A DNA stretch of 64,000 nt from Conoideocrella luteorostrata (lineage: Eukaryota > Ascomycota > Sordariomycetes > Hypocreales > Clavicipitaceae), in NCBI GenBank assembly GCA_032433595.1, contig JASWJB010000102.1, positions 1-64,000 on the forward strand, given 5' to 3'. Shown here in pieces: positions 1 to 12,200 of the stretch. The first letter of the stretch is position 1; the number at the start of each line of letters is the position of its first letter. A program made the position numbers and the translations under genes. Under the pieces are notes generated by a model. The model was not told the DNA's origin and made no database searches. It worked only from the letters and a program-made list of their open reading frames with translations.

Positions 1-84
1 AAAAAAAAAAAAAAAAACTCTTCCATATTCCAAACCCCGATCACATAAGCGTATATATGCATACTGATGAAGTAACAATGCCAG

Positions 85-1368
85 GGCATGACTCGCCTTC
101 TTCTCACTGTAATTCCGTACTTCCACGAAGTAGTCATCATGTCATTCTCCTGCGACCACTGCAACGTACAAAACAACGAGATCCAAGCCGCCGGCACGGT
201 CCAACCGAAAGGAACACACTATGAACTGCGTCTCACTGCGCTCGACGACTTCAGTCGCCAGGTCGTCAAGTCCGACACCGCCACCATCAAGTTTATCGAG
301 ATGGATCTCGAGATCCCCCCTGGCCGTGGCCAGCTCACCAACGTCGAGGGACTCCTCACAACCGTGCTCGAGGACCTTGAAATGGGCCAGGAAGCCCGCA
401 AGGAGCAGACACCCGAAATTCACGGCAAAATCGCCGACATCATCTCCAAGGGCCGTTCCATGCTTGCCGGCCAAGAATTCCCCTTCCGCTTCTACGTCGA
501 CGATCCCGCGGGCAATTCCTTCATCGCGCCCGACCTTAAAGACGGCGTAGGCAAATGGGAAAAGCGAGAGTTCGTCCGGACACCCGAGCAAAACGCCTCC
601 CTGGGCATAGGAGACAGCGCCGATCCCAGCGACCTCGCCCAAAATAACCCAGGTCTCACAGCAGACGGAGATATTATCCCCAACGAAGTATACAGCTTCC
701 CAGCCAGCTGCCCCGGCTGCATGCACCCCTGCACAACACACATGAAAATGGTCGACATCCCACACTTCAAGCAAGTCGTCCTCATGTCCACCGTCTGCGA
801 CGACTGCGGCTACCGCTCCAACGACGTCAAAACCGGCGGCGAAATCCCCTTACAAGGCGAGAAAATCACTCTTACCGTCCAAGACTCCACCGACTTGGCC
901 CGTGACATTCTCAAGTCCGAAACATGCGGCCTCGAGTGCCCCGAGCTGCAACTGCAAGTCAACCCCGGCACCCTAGGCGGCCGCTTCACCACAGTAGAAG
1001 GCCTTCTTACGCAGGTCCGCAATGATCTCTACAGTCAAATATTTGAAGTGAGTGGCCCAGGTGGTGCCCAGGGCCACGGAGGTGACTCGCTGCGCGCATC
1101 TGAAAAATCAACATGGGACACGTTCTTTGCTGGGCTCGATGCAGCAATCAAGGGTGACAAGGAGTTCACCGTCATTTTGACAGATCCGTTTGCCAGCAGT
1201 TTCGTTCAGCCGCTCGTTGATCCGCCGAACGTGGATCCCAAGATCAAGAGGGAGAATTACGAAAGGACGGAAGAGGAGGAGGAGGAGTTGGGGTTGAAGG
1301 ATATGAAGGTCGAAGGATATGAGGAACCTGAAAAAGAGGAAGAGATGACAGGAAACAAGGAGGAATAG
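85..1368 (+). CDS. ZPR1: ZPR1 zinc-finger protein, 3' part (5' exon outside window)
   Basis: ZPR1 is a conserved eukaryotic protein that binds translation elongation factor eEF1A, acts as its folding chaperone and shuttles to the nucleus. The reading frame shows two ZPR1 modules, each a C4 zinc finger followed by an alpha/beta domain. The second half of finger 1 is CDHC; finger 2 has CPGC and CDDC. The tail is Glu-rich. The first CxxC of finger 1 is missing, so the first exon lies upstream of the window. The bases before position 85 read as an intron end (a ctgatg branch-like element, then ccag). From position 85 the frame reads G-M-T-R-L-L-L-T, the usual continuation of finger 1. The first ATG at 88 is therefore not the real start. 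The stop is TAG at 1366-1368. Confidence 0.93.
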   Translation, partial: GMTRLLLTVIPYFHEVVIMSFSCDHCNVQNNEIQAAGTVQPKGTHYELRLTALDDFSRQVVKSDTATIKFIEMDLEIPPGRGQLTNVEGLLTTVLEDLEMGQEARKEQTPEIHGKIADIISKGRSMLAGQEFPFRFYVDDPAGNSFIAPDLKDGVGKWEKREFVRTPEQNASLGIGDSADPSDLAQNNPGLTADGDIIPNEVYSFPASCPGCMHPCTTHMKMVDIPHFKQVVLMSTVCDDCGYRSNDVKTGGEIPLQGEKITLTVQDSTDLARDILKSETCGLECPELQLQVNPGTLGGRFTTVEGLLTQVRNDLYSQIFEVSGPGGAQGHGGDSLRASEKSTWDTFFAGLDAAIKGDKEFTVILTDPFASSFVQPLVDPPNVDPKIKRENYERTEEEEEELGLKDMKVEGYEEPEKEEEMTGNKEE

Positions 1369-2374
1369 ATGGAACATGTATGAAATGTTCATCATTATCG
1401 TCGTTTATGAAGGAATTTATGAAATGTGTTTGTCTTTTGTTCTTGAAGAAGGGAGTTAGGGTTAGGTCTGGTGATTCGATTGGGCAGACCAGAAAAAAGG
1501 AAAAGTTGCAAGCATCATAGAGTAGAGCGTGTTCCAAGGTTGGCAGTTGAAAAATTCAATTTTTCATGATAAATGCTCAATGAAGCACGACGTGTACACA
1601 ATCCATTAATACAAGGTGAAAATGAAAGAAATCGCACCACTGCCCTCGATTTTCAAATTTTCAAAAAAAAACTAAAAAAAAAACTCGGGTACTATGCGGT
1701 ATTATCTACGGCAAGAAACTTCCACAATGGGTATACCGACGCAAAAGGGGACGTCTCGAAATGGGAAACCTAAAAACCTGAAAACCGAAACTCCGTTTTG
1801 CACTATCGCACATGCTTGCCGCCATCATTACTCATGATTGACTGCTGTACCTCAATAGGGTACCTTGTTCCACATCTCCCTTGTCTTTCAGACTCGACAG
1901 GTACCGCAAGACACCTACCCTTTTTCCGAACTGATTCCTGCCAGTTTATACTCTCCTAAATCATTTTGGCAGACGAAAAGCTCTGCTCCACATTGCCTGA
2001 GCTGCGCTTGGCCCACAAACCCTTTCCCGAGATGTAAAAAGCAATGATTCGATATCGATAATTAGGCTGAAAAGAAGAAGAAAACAGTATGCGAGATAAA
2101 ACTAAAACAACAAATGAAAGCTGAAGTCAATAATCAGAGCTTTCCTTCCGGACTGGAACGGCTTGAGCCGTGTTGCCATTCTATTTTGCCGGTCACCCCC
2201 AACTTATTAAACGTATTATCCTCTTTGTCCACATTCATCAGATCCTGGTCTCATCCATTTATGCTGTCTATAGCGAGTTCACAAAGTCTTAAAATATCAC
2301 CAGATCCGTGTTCAAGTCCTCGGGACAAGCATGCGAAGACTCCGGCTCAGTACCGAAGGACCTGCACAAATATT
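1369..2374. other. Intergenic between two convergent genes
   Basis: Holds the 3' ends of ZPR1 and of the convergent gene on the minus strand. It is A/T-rich with short A runs near 1660-1685. Short open frames here have no coding character. I see no other feature. Confidence 0.6.
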
Positions 2375-4300
2375 TTAGAAAAAAGAAGGCTTTGTTAGAA
2401 CGCGGTATTCCACATAGTCCTCGCCGTCAATGTTGATGATAGTGCCTTGAGACACAAGTTTTCCCATGAATGGTCCAGTCGATTTACGCTCGTACTTGAT
2501 TCCATCATAGATCTTGGCATCATCTGGACCACCCTTCATCCGTAACGTCTCCTGTCGTGCCCAAACCTTGTTCAACCGCTGCATGTCTTCAGTTTCGTGG
2601 AAAAGCATTCTTCCATTGCCATTGTGATGATGGTCGACGGGCATATTTGAGGCGGCAGCTGCAGCGGCGGCAGCGGCGGCATTAGCGGCATCCGCAGCCG
2701 CCGCCGCCGCCGCCCTCTCTCTGTGAAAAGCGGTACGATCAGCCCGGCCCTGTGCAGCTTCGGCTCGTGCGATTTCCCGGCGCGCAAGAGCGCCTGTTCG
2801 TTCAGCAGCCTCTACGCTGTGAAGTCGGTTTGCACGCAGCTCGTTCTCATTTAGAGAAGCTCGAATAGGGCGCGGCTCAGTTCGGCGAGATTGACGGAGC
2901 TCGTGACCGCCATATCCATGTCGTCCATTAACACGATCGTCATCACCCTGCGGTGATGCGCTAAAGGTGGGCACAGTCACGTTGTGAGGTTGTTTGTACG
3001 GCATAGTGCCAGCCCGAGTTTGGGCTTCATAAACAGCCTTCGTTTCGTTCTCGATCCGCTCGGTCGATATTTCCCCATGGTCCAACTGATGTTGTCGAAC
3101 TCGACAATATTCCTTTACCTCTTGTCTGTTGAGTGCCTTGAGGTGAGGTTCAAACTCGACCTCTTCATAGGGGATCCATAACGCACCGGCACCAGATGGG
3201 AAGTTTCCGTCCACAAACCGTCCGTCCCTTGTCTCCCGGACCACCTTGACTCTAAACATATCGTTTTGGCCCAGAATTCCGTAAACAGCATGACGGTCTT
3301 TGGGATCAATTTCGTTTGAAGGTTTCCAGTAGCCAATGAGGATACGAGTCGGTCGAGTGCCAGGCAGCGGATCAATGGAAAATCGAGATTGATGGGAAGC
3401 TAAGGTGGCTTGTGAAGGTAACATGGAAGGATCGGAGGCAAGTTCGGCAGGTGCCGGGTTGATAGCCGCAAAGCCACCGCTTATTTTCCTGCGTTTGATG
3501 TCTGGACGAAGCGGAGTGTGGAGGTGATCTGGAATGTCAATACCGTACGCGATGGCAGGTGGCTGAACGGGATTTTCCAGAGCGGGATTCTCCCTCACTC
3601 GGCGAGTCGCTTCCTGAACGGCGATCATCTCGGCATTCATGCGCTGCTCTTCAGTCTCCTCTGGCAGAATGTCTGACCTAAGGCGAGTGTACTCTTTGAT
3701 TTGGAAATGATCCAATCCAACCAAATGATCAGAGAAGATGACTCGTTCAAACGTCACCCAGCTTCCTCCAGGGCCAGGAGGTAGGGGATAAGCCTCTGCT
3801 AATGATTCACCTTCCTTGGTGTTAGGCTGAATGCGAGTCCGAAGACGATCTCTCACATCGATGAAGCCAATAACAGCGTGCTTCCTGTCGACACCGGGAA
3901 CGGTCGAGTCTCTCCAAGTACCAAGCAGGACTCCTTTGACCCCAGGACCACCGATACTTTGCCGATTGGGCTTGAACTGAGGCGAGCCGGTGGGCGAGAG
4001 ACGGGATCTTTCGGGGGCGGTATGGGCACTCTCTAGTTTGCTCTCGCTTAAATCGTTGAAAATTGAAGTGCGCTTTCTTTTGGGATAGTGTGAACCTGCA
4101 GACCCTTCTTGGACATCCTCCATTACCTTGTCCTCGTTTCCATCTGAAGTCTCCTTCAGACTTCCCCTTGTGCCCCTTCCGCTCACCACAATTTCCTCAA
4201 GCTCGTTGTAAGCTACGTTGCTGTCCGGATCGCTCAGCTCACTCTCACCCTCGTTATCGTCGGCTCGGCCCTTGGAACCGTTGATGCGTCTAAACATCAT
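2375..4300 (-). CDS. Unrecognised 641-aa protein with an internal domain duplication
   Basis: I do not recognise a named family. The single exon opens with two ATGs (MMFRRING). The N-terminus is acidic and Ser-rich and carries a basic PKRKR stretch (about residues 74-78) that could be a nuclear signal. Two similar modules of about 100 residues follow, at about 121-230 and 318-428. Each has G-x-W near its start, HAV-x-G, a charged strand, a Pro/Gly-rich turn before W-[VI], then an F/HL-x2-L-x4-KEY-x-R-[LV]-R helix. A poly-Ala stretch (about residues 545-570) precedes a conserved-looking C-terminal segment ending in KPSFF. Just upstream of the ATG the DNA reads ttccag, so an untranslated 5' exon or an upstream coding exon is possible. 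A nuclear or chromatin role is only an inference from the basic stretch. Confidence 0.8.
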   Translation of the reverse strand: MMFRRINGSKGRADDNEGESELSDPDSNVAYNELEEIVVSGRGTRGSLKETSDGNEDKVMEDVQEGSAGSHYPKRKRTSIFNDLSESKLESAHTAPERSRLSPTGSPQFKPNRQSIGGPGVKGVLLGTWRDSTVPGVDRKHAVIGFIDVRDRLRTRIQPNTKEGESLAEAYPLPPGPGGSWVTFERVIFSDHLVGLDHFQIKEYTRLRSDILPEETEEQRMNAEMIAVQEATRRVRENPALENPVQPPAIAYGIDIPDHLHTPLRPDIKRRKISGGFAAINPAPAELASDPSMLPSQATLASHQSRFSIDPLPGTRPTRILIGYWKPSNEIDPKDRHAVYGILGQNDMFRVKVVRETRDGRFVDGNFPSGAGALWIPYEEVEFEPHLKALNRQEVKEYCRVRQHQLDHGEISTERIENETKAVYEAQTRAGTMPYKQPHNVTVPTFSASPQGDDDRVNGRHGYGGHELRQSRRTEPRPIRASLNENELRANRLHSVEAAERTGALARREIARAEAAQGRADRTAFHRERAAAAAAADAANAAAAAAAAAASNMPVDHHHNGNGRMLFHETEDMQRLNKVWARQETLRMKGGPDDAKIYDGIKYERKSTGPFMGKLVSQGTIINIDGEDYVEYRVLTKPSFF

Positions 4301-5956
4301 GTCAGTTGATGTTGCTGGAAAGTAAATCTATTTGGTACGGAAAGCTTTGAGGACGGAAGTGATTGCGCGGCCATAGCAAACGCCTCTGGGCTTGATCGAG
4401 AGACAGCTGAAATTGAACAGGATGGGTTGCTTGTAGTCGGACCGGCAAAGATTGCGTCGACATAAGGACGAAAAAAGGGAAGAACAAGAAAAAAGAAAAG
4501 AAAACTAAGAAGGCAGGAATGGTGGGACAAGAGTCCCCTGGAAACAAGTCTAGCAGGAGCGACCCTAGAGGTAGCGAGTGTTTGAGTTACTCAAATTGAC
4601 ACTTGTCTGTTCCTCATTGTCATCGTTTCTCCAAAGTGAACGTGTAACAAGAAAATGATTGAGGTGGAGACTAAGCAGCCAGCCAAAGCTACACCAAGAA
4701 CTCGGCCCTCCCAGAAGCCCGATCACGTTCTTGAGCGCATGAATCTTATCAGTTGCACAACAGTAATCGGAAGACCGAGAAATGTGAAGGCTGGGTTGCG
4801 CACTGCGCTCCGAGGTTCGACACCTTCGTCGCAAAGCGGATTTGATGCACCGAAGCGCTTTCTGCCAATAATCAAGTTTGGGGTCCTGTACCGGCCATAG
4901 AGGAGCAGCACGCTTCATGAAAGCTGTTTGACGATGCATATACGGAGTACATACATAAACACATGGGATAGCTGCCGAGTTGCGCTACAGTGCAGACTAT
5001 GACCCCCACGAGAAAGGGAGAAAAATAAGAATAAAAATAAAAATAAAACCACCAAAGGCAAGGCCTGTCTGCACCCATTGACTTGTCGCACGTAGTAGTT
5101 ACAGCACAACTGGCTCAAGGGTCCGAGTTTGAGCAAGAGACAGAGGAAGCACAGAGTTGCGCGAAAACGCTAGCCGAGTGTGGATTGGATTTGGTCGGAG
5201 AGGTGGAGAGGCGGAGAGGCGGAGCACGGGCGACGGCGGGAGGTGATAGGTGATCCATACGAAGAGAATAAGGGCGAGAAAGGAAATAGGATCATTTGCC
5301 TCGATTCTGTGGATCTCTTGCGACTGGAACGAAATTGCCGATGTGACAAAAGAACCAGACTAGGCAGGCGCGACCGAGGAAATCGGACCAGACAAGCCAG
5401 AGGATGGAAGGACGGGCGAAAGGGGAAGGGAAGGGGAAGGGACGGGAACGAAGCTGCAGCGAAGCTGCAATAAGCTGCAATAAGCTGCAATAAGCCCAGC
5501 TGCGTTTGTGTATGGTTTGACAACGGGGGCCACCGGCGAGGAGGAACCTTTGGTGGTCACTCGCCAACACTGGAACCGGGCGGTTGTCTGTCTGTCATGA
5601 AAGAGCATCGGCCGAACGGCACGACGAGGGTGCCTACATGGAATCAGACAACCGGGTTGCTTCCACGGCTAACATGACATGTGTGTTAACAGGCCCAGAC
5701 TCCTGGGACCTTTCGGCGATAACTCTTTTGGAGCCAAGCAGCCAACAACCAAGACTGCCCTTGGTGACACATATATGCCAATGCCAATTCCAATAGGCTA
5801 AATGGCTGTTTGTACAGTAAACAAGCCACGGGCGAGTTGAGGTGGCACTGGAGGGGAGGGGGTTATCGCCAAGGCGTGTCCGGGAGAAAAGGCAAGTGCA
5901 AGACGGGTGTTGGAGGCTGGATGTCACAAGGAAAGCCAAAGAAAACAGTTGACAAC
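4301..5956. other. Intergenic / possible long intron
   Basis: No convincing coding frame on either strand. It holds one TACGGAGTAC copy (4942-4951), a run of A-rich pentamers near 5025-5050 and a three-copy 10-bp tandem repeat (5462-5494). It could be leader or intron of the orphan first exon at 5957-6265, whose downstream exons I could not find. Confidence 0.5.
5462..5494. repeat. 10-bp tandem repeat, about 3 copies
   Basis: Unit is aagctgcaat, perfect copies, directly after a GGGAA-rich purine tract at about 5420-5445. Confidence 0.85.
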
Positions 5957-6265
5957 TCACACTGGTGGTGTATGCTCGCCGTTGGGGGTGCGCTCGAACC
6001 CGCCATATCTGCTTGGTGCGCCGATATCACGGGAAAGGATGCTTTCTTGCTTGGGTCGAGCAGGCACAGATGGTTCCTCCGACGATGCACCCGATGCGAA
6101 CGCTCGAGCAGCGGTTGTTGTTGTCGACGACGACGGCACCGCTTCTGTTCGTCCATTTCCAGATGCTTGTGTGGGTGGTGCTGTAAGGCCTGACGTCGAT
6201 GCTGGGGACTGCGATTTAAGCTCCGTCGGCGGTGTGCTGGTGCTCGTTGCATGAGGGTCCTCCAT
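5957..6265 (-). CDS. Orphan first coding exon, low-complexity N-terminus (candidate)
   Basis: An open frame starts at ATG 6265 in a good context (CAGCCATGG). Upstream on the same strand is a CT-rich leader of the kind that precedes expressed fungal genes. The roughly 100 residues are Ser/Thr/Pro/Ala-rich (MEDPHATSTST start), then end in a less biased segment (RPKQESILSRDIGAPSRYGG). The frame runs into CCAGT/GTGAGT, a strong donor, at about 5953. This looks like the first exon of a regulatory protein, but no downstream exon with coding character was found to the left. The acceptor beside the 641-aa gene (about 4316) does not keep the frame in a direct join. It may be a gene with an unusually long intron, a truncated gene or an alternative first exon. 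Confidence 0.4.
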   Translation of the reverse strand: MEDPHATSTSTPPTELKSQSPASTSGLTAPPTQASGNGRTEAVPSSSTTTTAARAFASGASSEEPSVPARPKQESILSRDIGAPSRYGGFERTPNGEHTPPV

Positions 6266-9200
6266 GGCTGGCTAAAGCGAGGGTGAGGAAGAAGTAATAA
6301 AATAGAAAAGAACTGTAGGTATTAATGCGAGGGCGGAAACAAAAGGTGTGCGTGGATGTGCGAAAAGAATCAAAGTAGAATATGAAAGCAGAAGAGAGGA
6401 CCAAAAACAAATGCAGGAAGCGGAGTAGAAAGAAACGGCGACGAGAGTGCAAGTGACAAGAAATGTAATGAATATGAATGAGACGGAGCTGCGATGGGTC
6501 GACAAAAGATAGCTCGGGATAATAGACTAATAAAGCGATTGACTGCGTGGTTGAGTGACTGAAATGACGGAGTGAGAGACTGACAAGCCCGAGTGGGAAT
6601 AGGGAAAACGAACACTGTAGATTATTACAGCAACTACAGCCTGCCGCCGCCGCCGCCGCTGCTGCTGCAGTTGCTGCCAACGTTCCGGCTGGCTTTATTT
6701 AATCTTGCAACAGTCCGCGGCAAAATCCTCTAAGAGAACATGCATGCGGAGGGGTCTCCTTGAACCCTTGGAATAGCCCCAGTATTATCGTTGTTGCTGT
6801 CAACTGGGCTTGCTGCTCGCTCCGCAGGCTGTTCTGTTCTTGCTTTGGTTGATTACGCAATAGTCTACGGAGGAAAATAGTCAAGTGCCTGGCTGTGCTC
6901 CGTCCGTATGATTTCGCAGTCAAAAATGCCAAGCAGGAGTACTCCGTAGCTGGGTCTGACCACTGGATTGTATGTACTCCGTACCAACACTGGAATAAAT
7001 AGAAACAAGAACAAGGGTGAACAGAAATTCAGAACGGTGAGAGAGGAGAGGGAAAGTCAAGGGAAAGCGCGAGAGAGAACAAAGGCCAGAAATCGGGATG
7101 GCGAAAACGAGCATGTACGGCCACGTCAAATTGCAAATGGGGGGGACCTAGCAAGAAAGCGAAAACGAAACACCAGTCACCATTGGTCTGTTTGGGACAT
7201 GCTTGGATGGTGAATGTCTGGGTTACCCAGTGCCAGATTGCCAGATTGCCAGACTGACTGCCAGACCAGACTAATAGGGCAGAAGCGCGATCGACACCCG
7301 ACCGGCCAGAGTCTAATTGATCCTGGCCCGGGACGGCGCCAAAATGTAGATGGGCAGAGGCGAGACACATAAATGGCATAGCAGACAGATGCAGAGCAGA
7401 GATTCGGGAAGTGTCAAAAAAAGCGGATCAAAGGTCGAAATGAACTCCAGCAGCACGACTTGGCTAACCTTCCCACCAATCAACGAACCACGAGCATCAG
7501 CATTTGCATTGGCTCTACTCTACAACAAGCCAACTTAGAGTCAGGACAAGAAACACTGCGGCAGTCAGCAAAGGACATGCGACGAGACATGCTTCGTATT
7601 CACTCTCTCTGCGCAACATCTTTACTGAATGTACTCCGTACCGCACGCAAAGTACTCCGTACTAGTACGTTGGTGCACACACAACACAGTTTTCTCTGTA
7701 CAATGCTACTGCGACGAGGACGAAAATGAGTGACAGAAAAGAGGGGGGCGTGGGGGTGTGCAGTTGTGCGGCTGTGCTTTACTCGGAAGCTTATTGGTAC
7801 GTCAAGAAGAAGTTATGCGCATATTTGTGTAGATGTGGTGGTGTGGCTTAAATGTAATAGTTGCCTGCGGGAGGGAAGTGCCCGGCCCTCATTAAACAAA
7901 GTGCAACTACCAACTGGACTACCAATGGACGGGCAAACAGAAAGCCAACGAAGCCAATGCAGGCAAGTCTATGTTATAGTTCGAGCGCGCAAGGAATTGA
8001 GTTGACAGACAGGGTCAGCCGGGACACTAGGTCAACCAGACTACCTACTCAATACGGAGCACAATAGGGGCTATATCGTGGACGTCGTTGCAGGCCCATG
8101 CGCGCCGAGTGGCCCAGAGCATAACTGAGACTGTTGAAGATAAGGCAGAATGGCAAAAGAGGAAACGGAAGGGAGATGAAACTAACGTCAAAGGGCCAAA
8201 GGGCCAGAGAACATACAACCCCGAGAGCAGAGTCGCAAATTCCGTATAGCAGCCTGTTTTATTGACCAATGCTCCATACGAAGCACAAGAAAGTAGAGTA
8301 CAATAATTGCATCCTGCACGAGAGGGTGTGCATTGCAGGGAGGGGTGACGGCAGGAGAGGCCAGCGTCCCATTAGGTGCACAACAGGGAGTAAGTTGCTT
8401 CGCAATAGCAGTGACATATACAGCACGAGCCGAACTCGACGGCGGGTTTGAAGTCCAGTCAACCGTCGACTGGTGTCTTAACGGTAGTATTTGAAGCAAT
8501 GCGCCTGCGGGCGGGACAGTCATTGTCGACAGCCGAACAACATGTGTCATCAATTGGTGTGTCTCGATCAAAAAGACCAGACAAGGGCGTGCAGAGTGAC
8601 GAAGAGAGACAGTTTTACTCTACAAGGTATGTCAGTCGAGCTAAGCATGTAAATTTCTAGTGGCAGATTAGTTACTCCGTACTCAGTTCTCCGTACAGAG
8701 CAAGTACCTGGGACGGTAGGTATCTGTAGGTATATTCGCCTGCTAGCCGCCCATTGCTTAGCTCTTTAGTACAACCAACTAGTAGTCTGCGGCCGGGATA
8801 GCCAGTCATGGGACTATAGTGAAAAAGCATCATCACCGTGTCGGGGGGTAGGGGGAGAAAGAAGGAAGGAAAGGTGAGAGCAAGAAGGGATAGAAGGCCA
8901 AGAAGAACAACACGTACTCCGTAAAAGAAGTTGTATTTCTTCACAGGACCCTTTGCTGGGTGGCGCACACGTTTGCCGAGTCCGATCACGACTATGAGGA
9001 GGAAAGCGCGTCCAGTTGGAATATGATGAAGAAGTCTGTCTGGGGAGGAAACGGGACCTCCAGCTGCTGACCGGTGCGCGCGCATGCAGGTGATGGTGAA
9101 CTAATTAAAGTCGCGAACGAGCCAAATACTCTTCTCCCCCCCCCCGACGGTATTAATTCAAATACTCCGTACTCCGTGAACAATCATCGTGTTGGGACCT

Positions 9201-12200
9201 TTTGACTTTCTGGCCGTGGAACTTCCAAGGTTCAGAGCAACTCGTTAGGTAATCCAACAGACCCATTTCAGGGTCCTGCACAGCTCATTTCCAACTTCTG
9301 CCTCCAGCTTGAACAGAAATCCTGTTACGTAGCACTTCGTCAATGCACCCCCGGCCATGAGTTCCGCTAGCAGCATACGGGCCGCTTTGCGCTGCAATAA
9401 GTACTCCGTACTGCGTACCTTCTATGGAGAACCAACAACACCCACCAGCTGAACCATTCCCGAAACGACCAATGCGCTGCCCAGGCGCTTAGTGTACTGA
9501 CGAGATGGTTGCCTTTTGAAGCAGCAGCCATGCCATGCCATGCCATCCCTATTCGTAGATACGGAAAGGACTGGCACTTGGGCCAAGTTTCAGGGGCATT
9601 GGCCCATTGGCCCGCCCGTACGGAGTGCAGTACAATAATAAATACAATGTTCCATACTCAGTAGAGAAAAAAAGTAATAACGGGTTGGTTGCCATGCAAA
9701 TTTGCACATTTGCTAGTATCATCCAACAAGAATGCCGCAAATAGACTCATTGCAACCAACCGAGGGCGAGATGGCGTCACGGTTTTGCGAACTCTGCGTC
9801 ACCGTCCCTACCTCACCGCACGTAAGCAAAAAGGCCGGACAGAAGGCAACTTAACGAAAGAAGGAGTAAGAAATTATACCCTGCTTCTTAGTGAGAAATA
9901 TATTATCACGGCGTCGCGCGTGTGCTGGGGCATTCCTAAAACGGGCTCGTGCCGGAGCTACGACATGGCAGATTTTACGTCACAGCTATTCTCATATTTG
10001 ATCGGCAGACGGAGCAGCAGGTAAGTACTTTGCTTTCCCAGCAATCTGCAATAATTCGAATTCGTCACAAAATTAATCAAAGTGCAAGTGGTTAAGTGGT
10101 CCTAGTCGTATGGGCATAGATCCACGCAGCAGACTCACCCTCCAGTTGTGCAGGTCGCATGTAAAGCACGGTCCCTTTCACGACTTCTCGTTCGGGGTAC
10201 AATAGGTTTATATTGTACTAGTACCTATGCAACCCGTCTGTTGCAGTACAATACGGAGTACGCGAGCTGTCTTCATTCTGGAACAACATCAGCCTCTGGG
10301 CACAAGTTTCTTCGGGGTCAGAAAAGCGACTAGGCCAAGCGCCGCACGCCACGAACCGGCAAGGCCGACGACGTAAGGAAACAACGGCAGCGACATCCAG
10401 GCGAGCGGGGGCCGATTGAGAAGGTTGTTTTCTCGCTTAAAGCTAGGCAAGCCTGCAGAACAACTGCGAAATATCCGTATGGTAGCAAAATAATGATCGA
10501 GAATTAGCATCATGTCAAATACGGTGAGAAATTCCTCGTCACAGCACCGAATATTAATTGATGAGCAGCACCACTTCATCTATATTCATATCAGCCAAGA
10601 TGCGGTCATCATTTGATGTTTGAGCGACGGCACAATGAACAGCTCTTGCCGGATTGACAGGACCTTGCCCGGTTTCAGATACCCCGTAACTACTTTGGCT
10701 CTTGTTGGGCAACGTTTCTTCTGTGACCTAGGCCCCTGCTTATCTGAGGTGGTCCACTAACTAGTTAGTTAACTAACTCGTTGCCAAGCATCAGCCTTGG
10801 CCATGCACTAAGGAGCCACCCTATGGTCAAGTCCCTTTTCTTCACAATACTGTTGAGTAGCATTGTTGCCAGGCACTGACCATACCAAACAGTATTGTAT
10901 TATTAATGGAGTATCGTTATTGAAACTACATGTCACTTCGTTTAAAACCCTGGTCCGTTTTGCATCGAATCATGACCGGGGACTCGACTGCGAGTTCTTC
11001 TTGAACTTTGATTATGAAACCCGGTGTGAGGATTTTGCGAACAGCCGAACAAGAGTTCTCATCGATGAAAGTATCCGACAGCCAGCGCAAGCATCTCCGC
11101 CCCCCCTTGCTAAGCTGTACTGATGCAGCAAAGTTCGTAGGGTGGCTGAAAAGACGACGCCACATATCTGGTTTGTGAGCTGCTCTGCACGGAGTACGGG
11201 GGGTAGTTACATCCTGAATAACATGGATTTTCGCTTCGCTTTCGCGCTGCTTTTTGAATTTTATGGCCAGGCTTTGCGTATTTATTTATTGTAAGTAGGT
11301 AAAGCCTCAAGCACAATGATGTTTTCTATTGTGTTATATCAAAAGGTGCGACTTCTCCACTATTAGAGCCTCGCTGATGAAGTCGCTCTGGTTGCTTTTT
11401 CTGACTGCTGTAACTACTCCGTAGACATGCATGGACGTACTCCGTACATACTCAGCGCAAAGCCAGTCGGGTGTCGGGTGTTGGCTCTAACGGACTGGGA
11501 TGAGACACGGGACTGCTATGACTGGGTCAATGTTATTCCTACACGGTATACCCTGGTTTGTACGTGAATGAGCCTTTATTTCAGGCTGCCGGATGTGCGA
11601 AAGTTAAACACCGTGCATGGTGCTGATTGAATGGATAGGACGTCTGGTTGGACAAAGGTTGCGGAAGTAGCTACGTGCCATCGCATGCCGGAGCTTGCAC
11701 GGAGTACTCCGTACCAAGCCCAACATTTCCTGGTACAAAGTTGTAACAGCAGTAAGATTACCAGAACTGGGTTGTGCTGCCCACAGCTTCATTTCGGCTT
11801 CTTGTTACGTTGAAAAAGTTCAAGTTTCGTTGCGATTACGGAGTACGGAGTAAAGTTTTACCCCAATGTTCCCTTCGATGACAACCATCATTCTATGGAG
11901 TTACTGCTCGGTAGATGCTCCTGCCTCTTTGCTCGTGCAATCCGGAAGAGGTTGGCTCCCATTGGCTCGCGGGGTTGTCGACCTGAATGGGCAGCCAGAT
12001 CTCGCCCCACTTGCTGCCACAACTAACTATTGCAAGAACGGTGCCAGAGACTGCTTCCCCCAGTGGTCTCATGTGCATTGGCATCAGCAAGCATTAATTA
12101 GCCAGCAGAGGAGAAACATTGGAACATGTGCGTCGGGGGAGACTGTCCTTGTGCCATCATGTTGTTGGCCAACCACTTTATTTTCATTTGCCGATCACCT

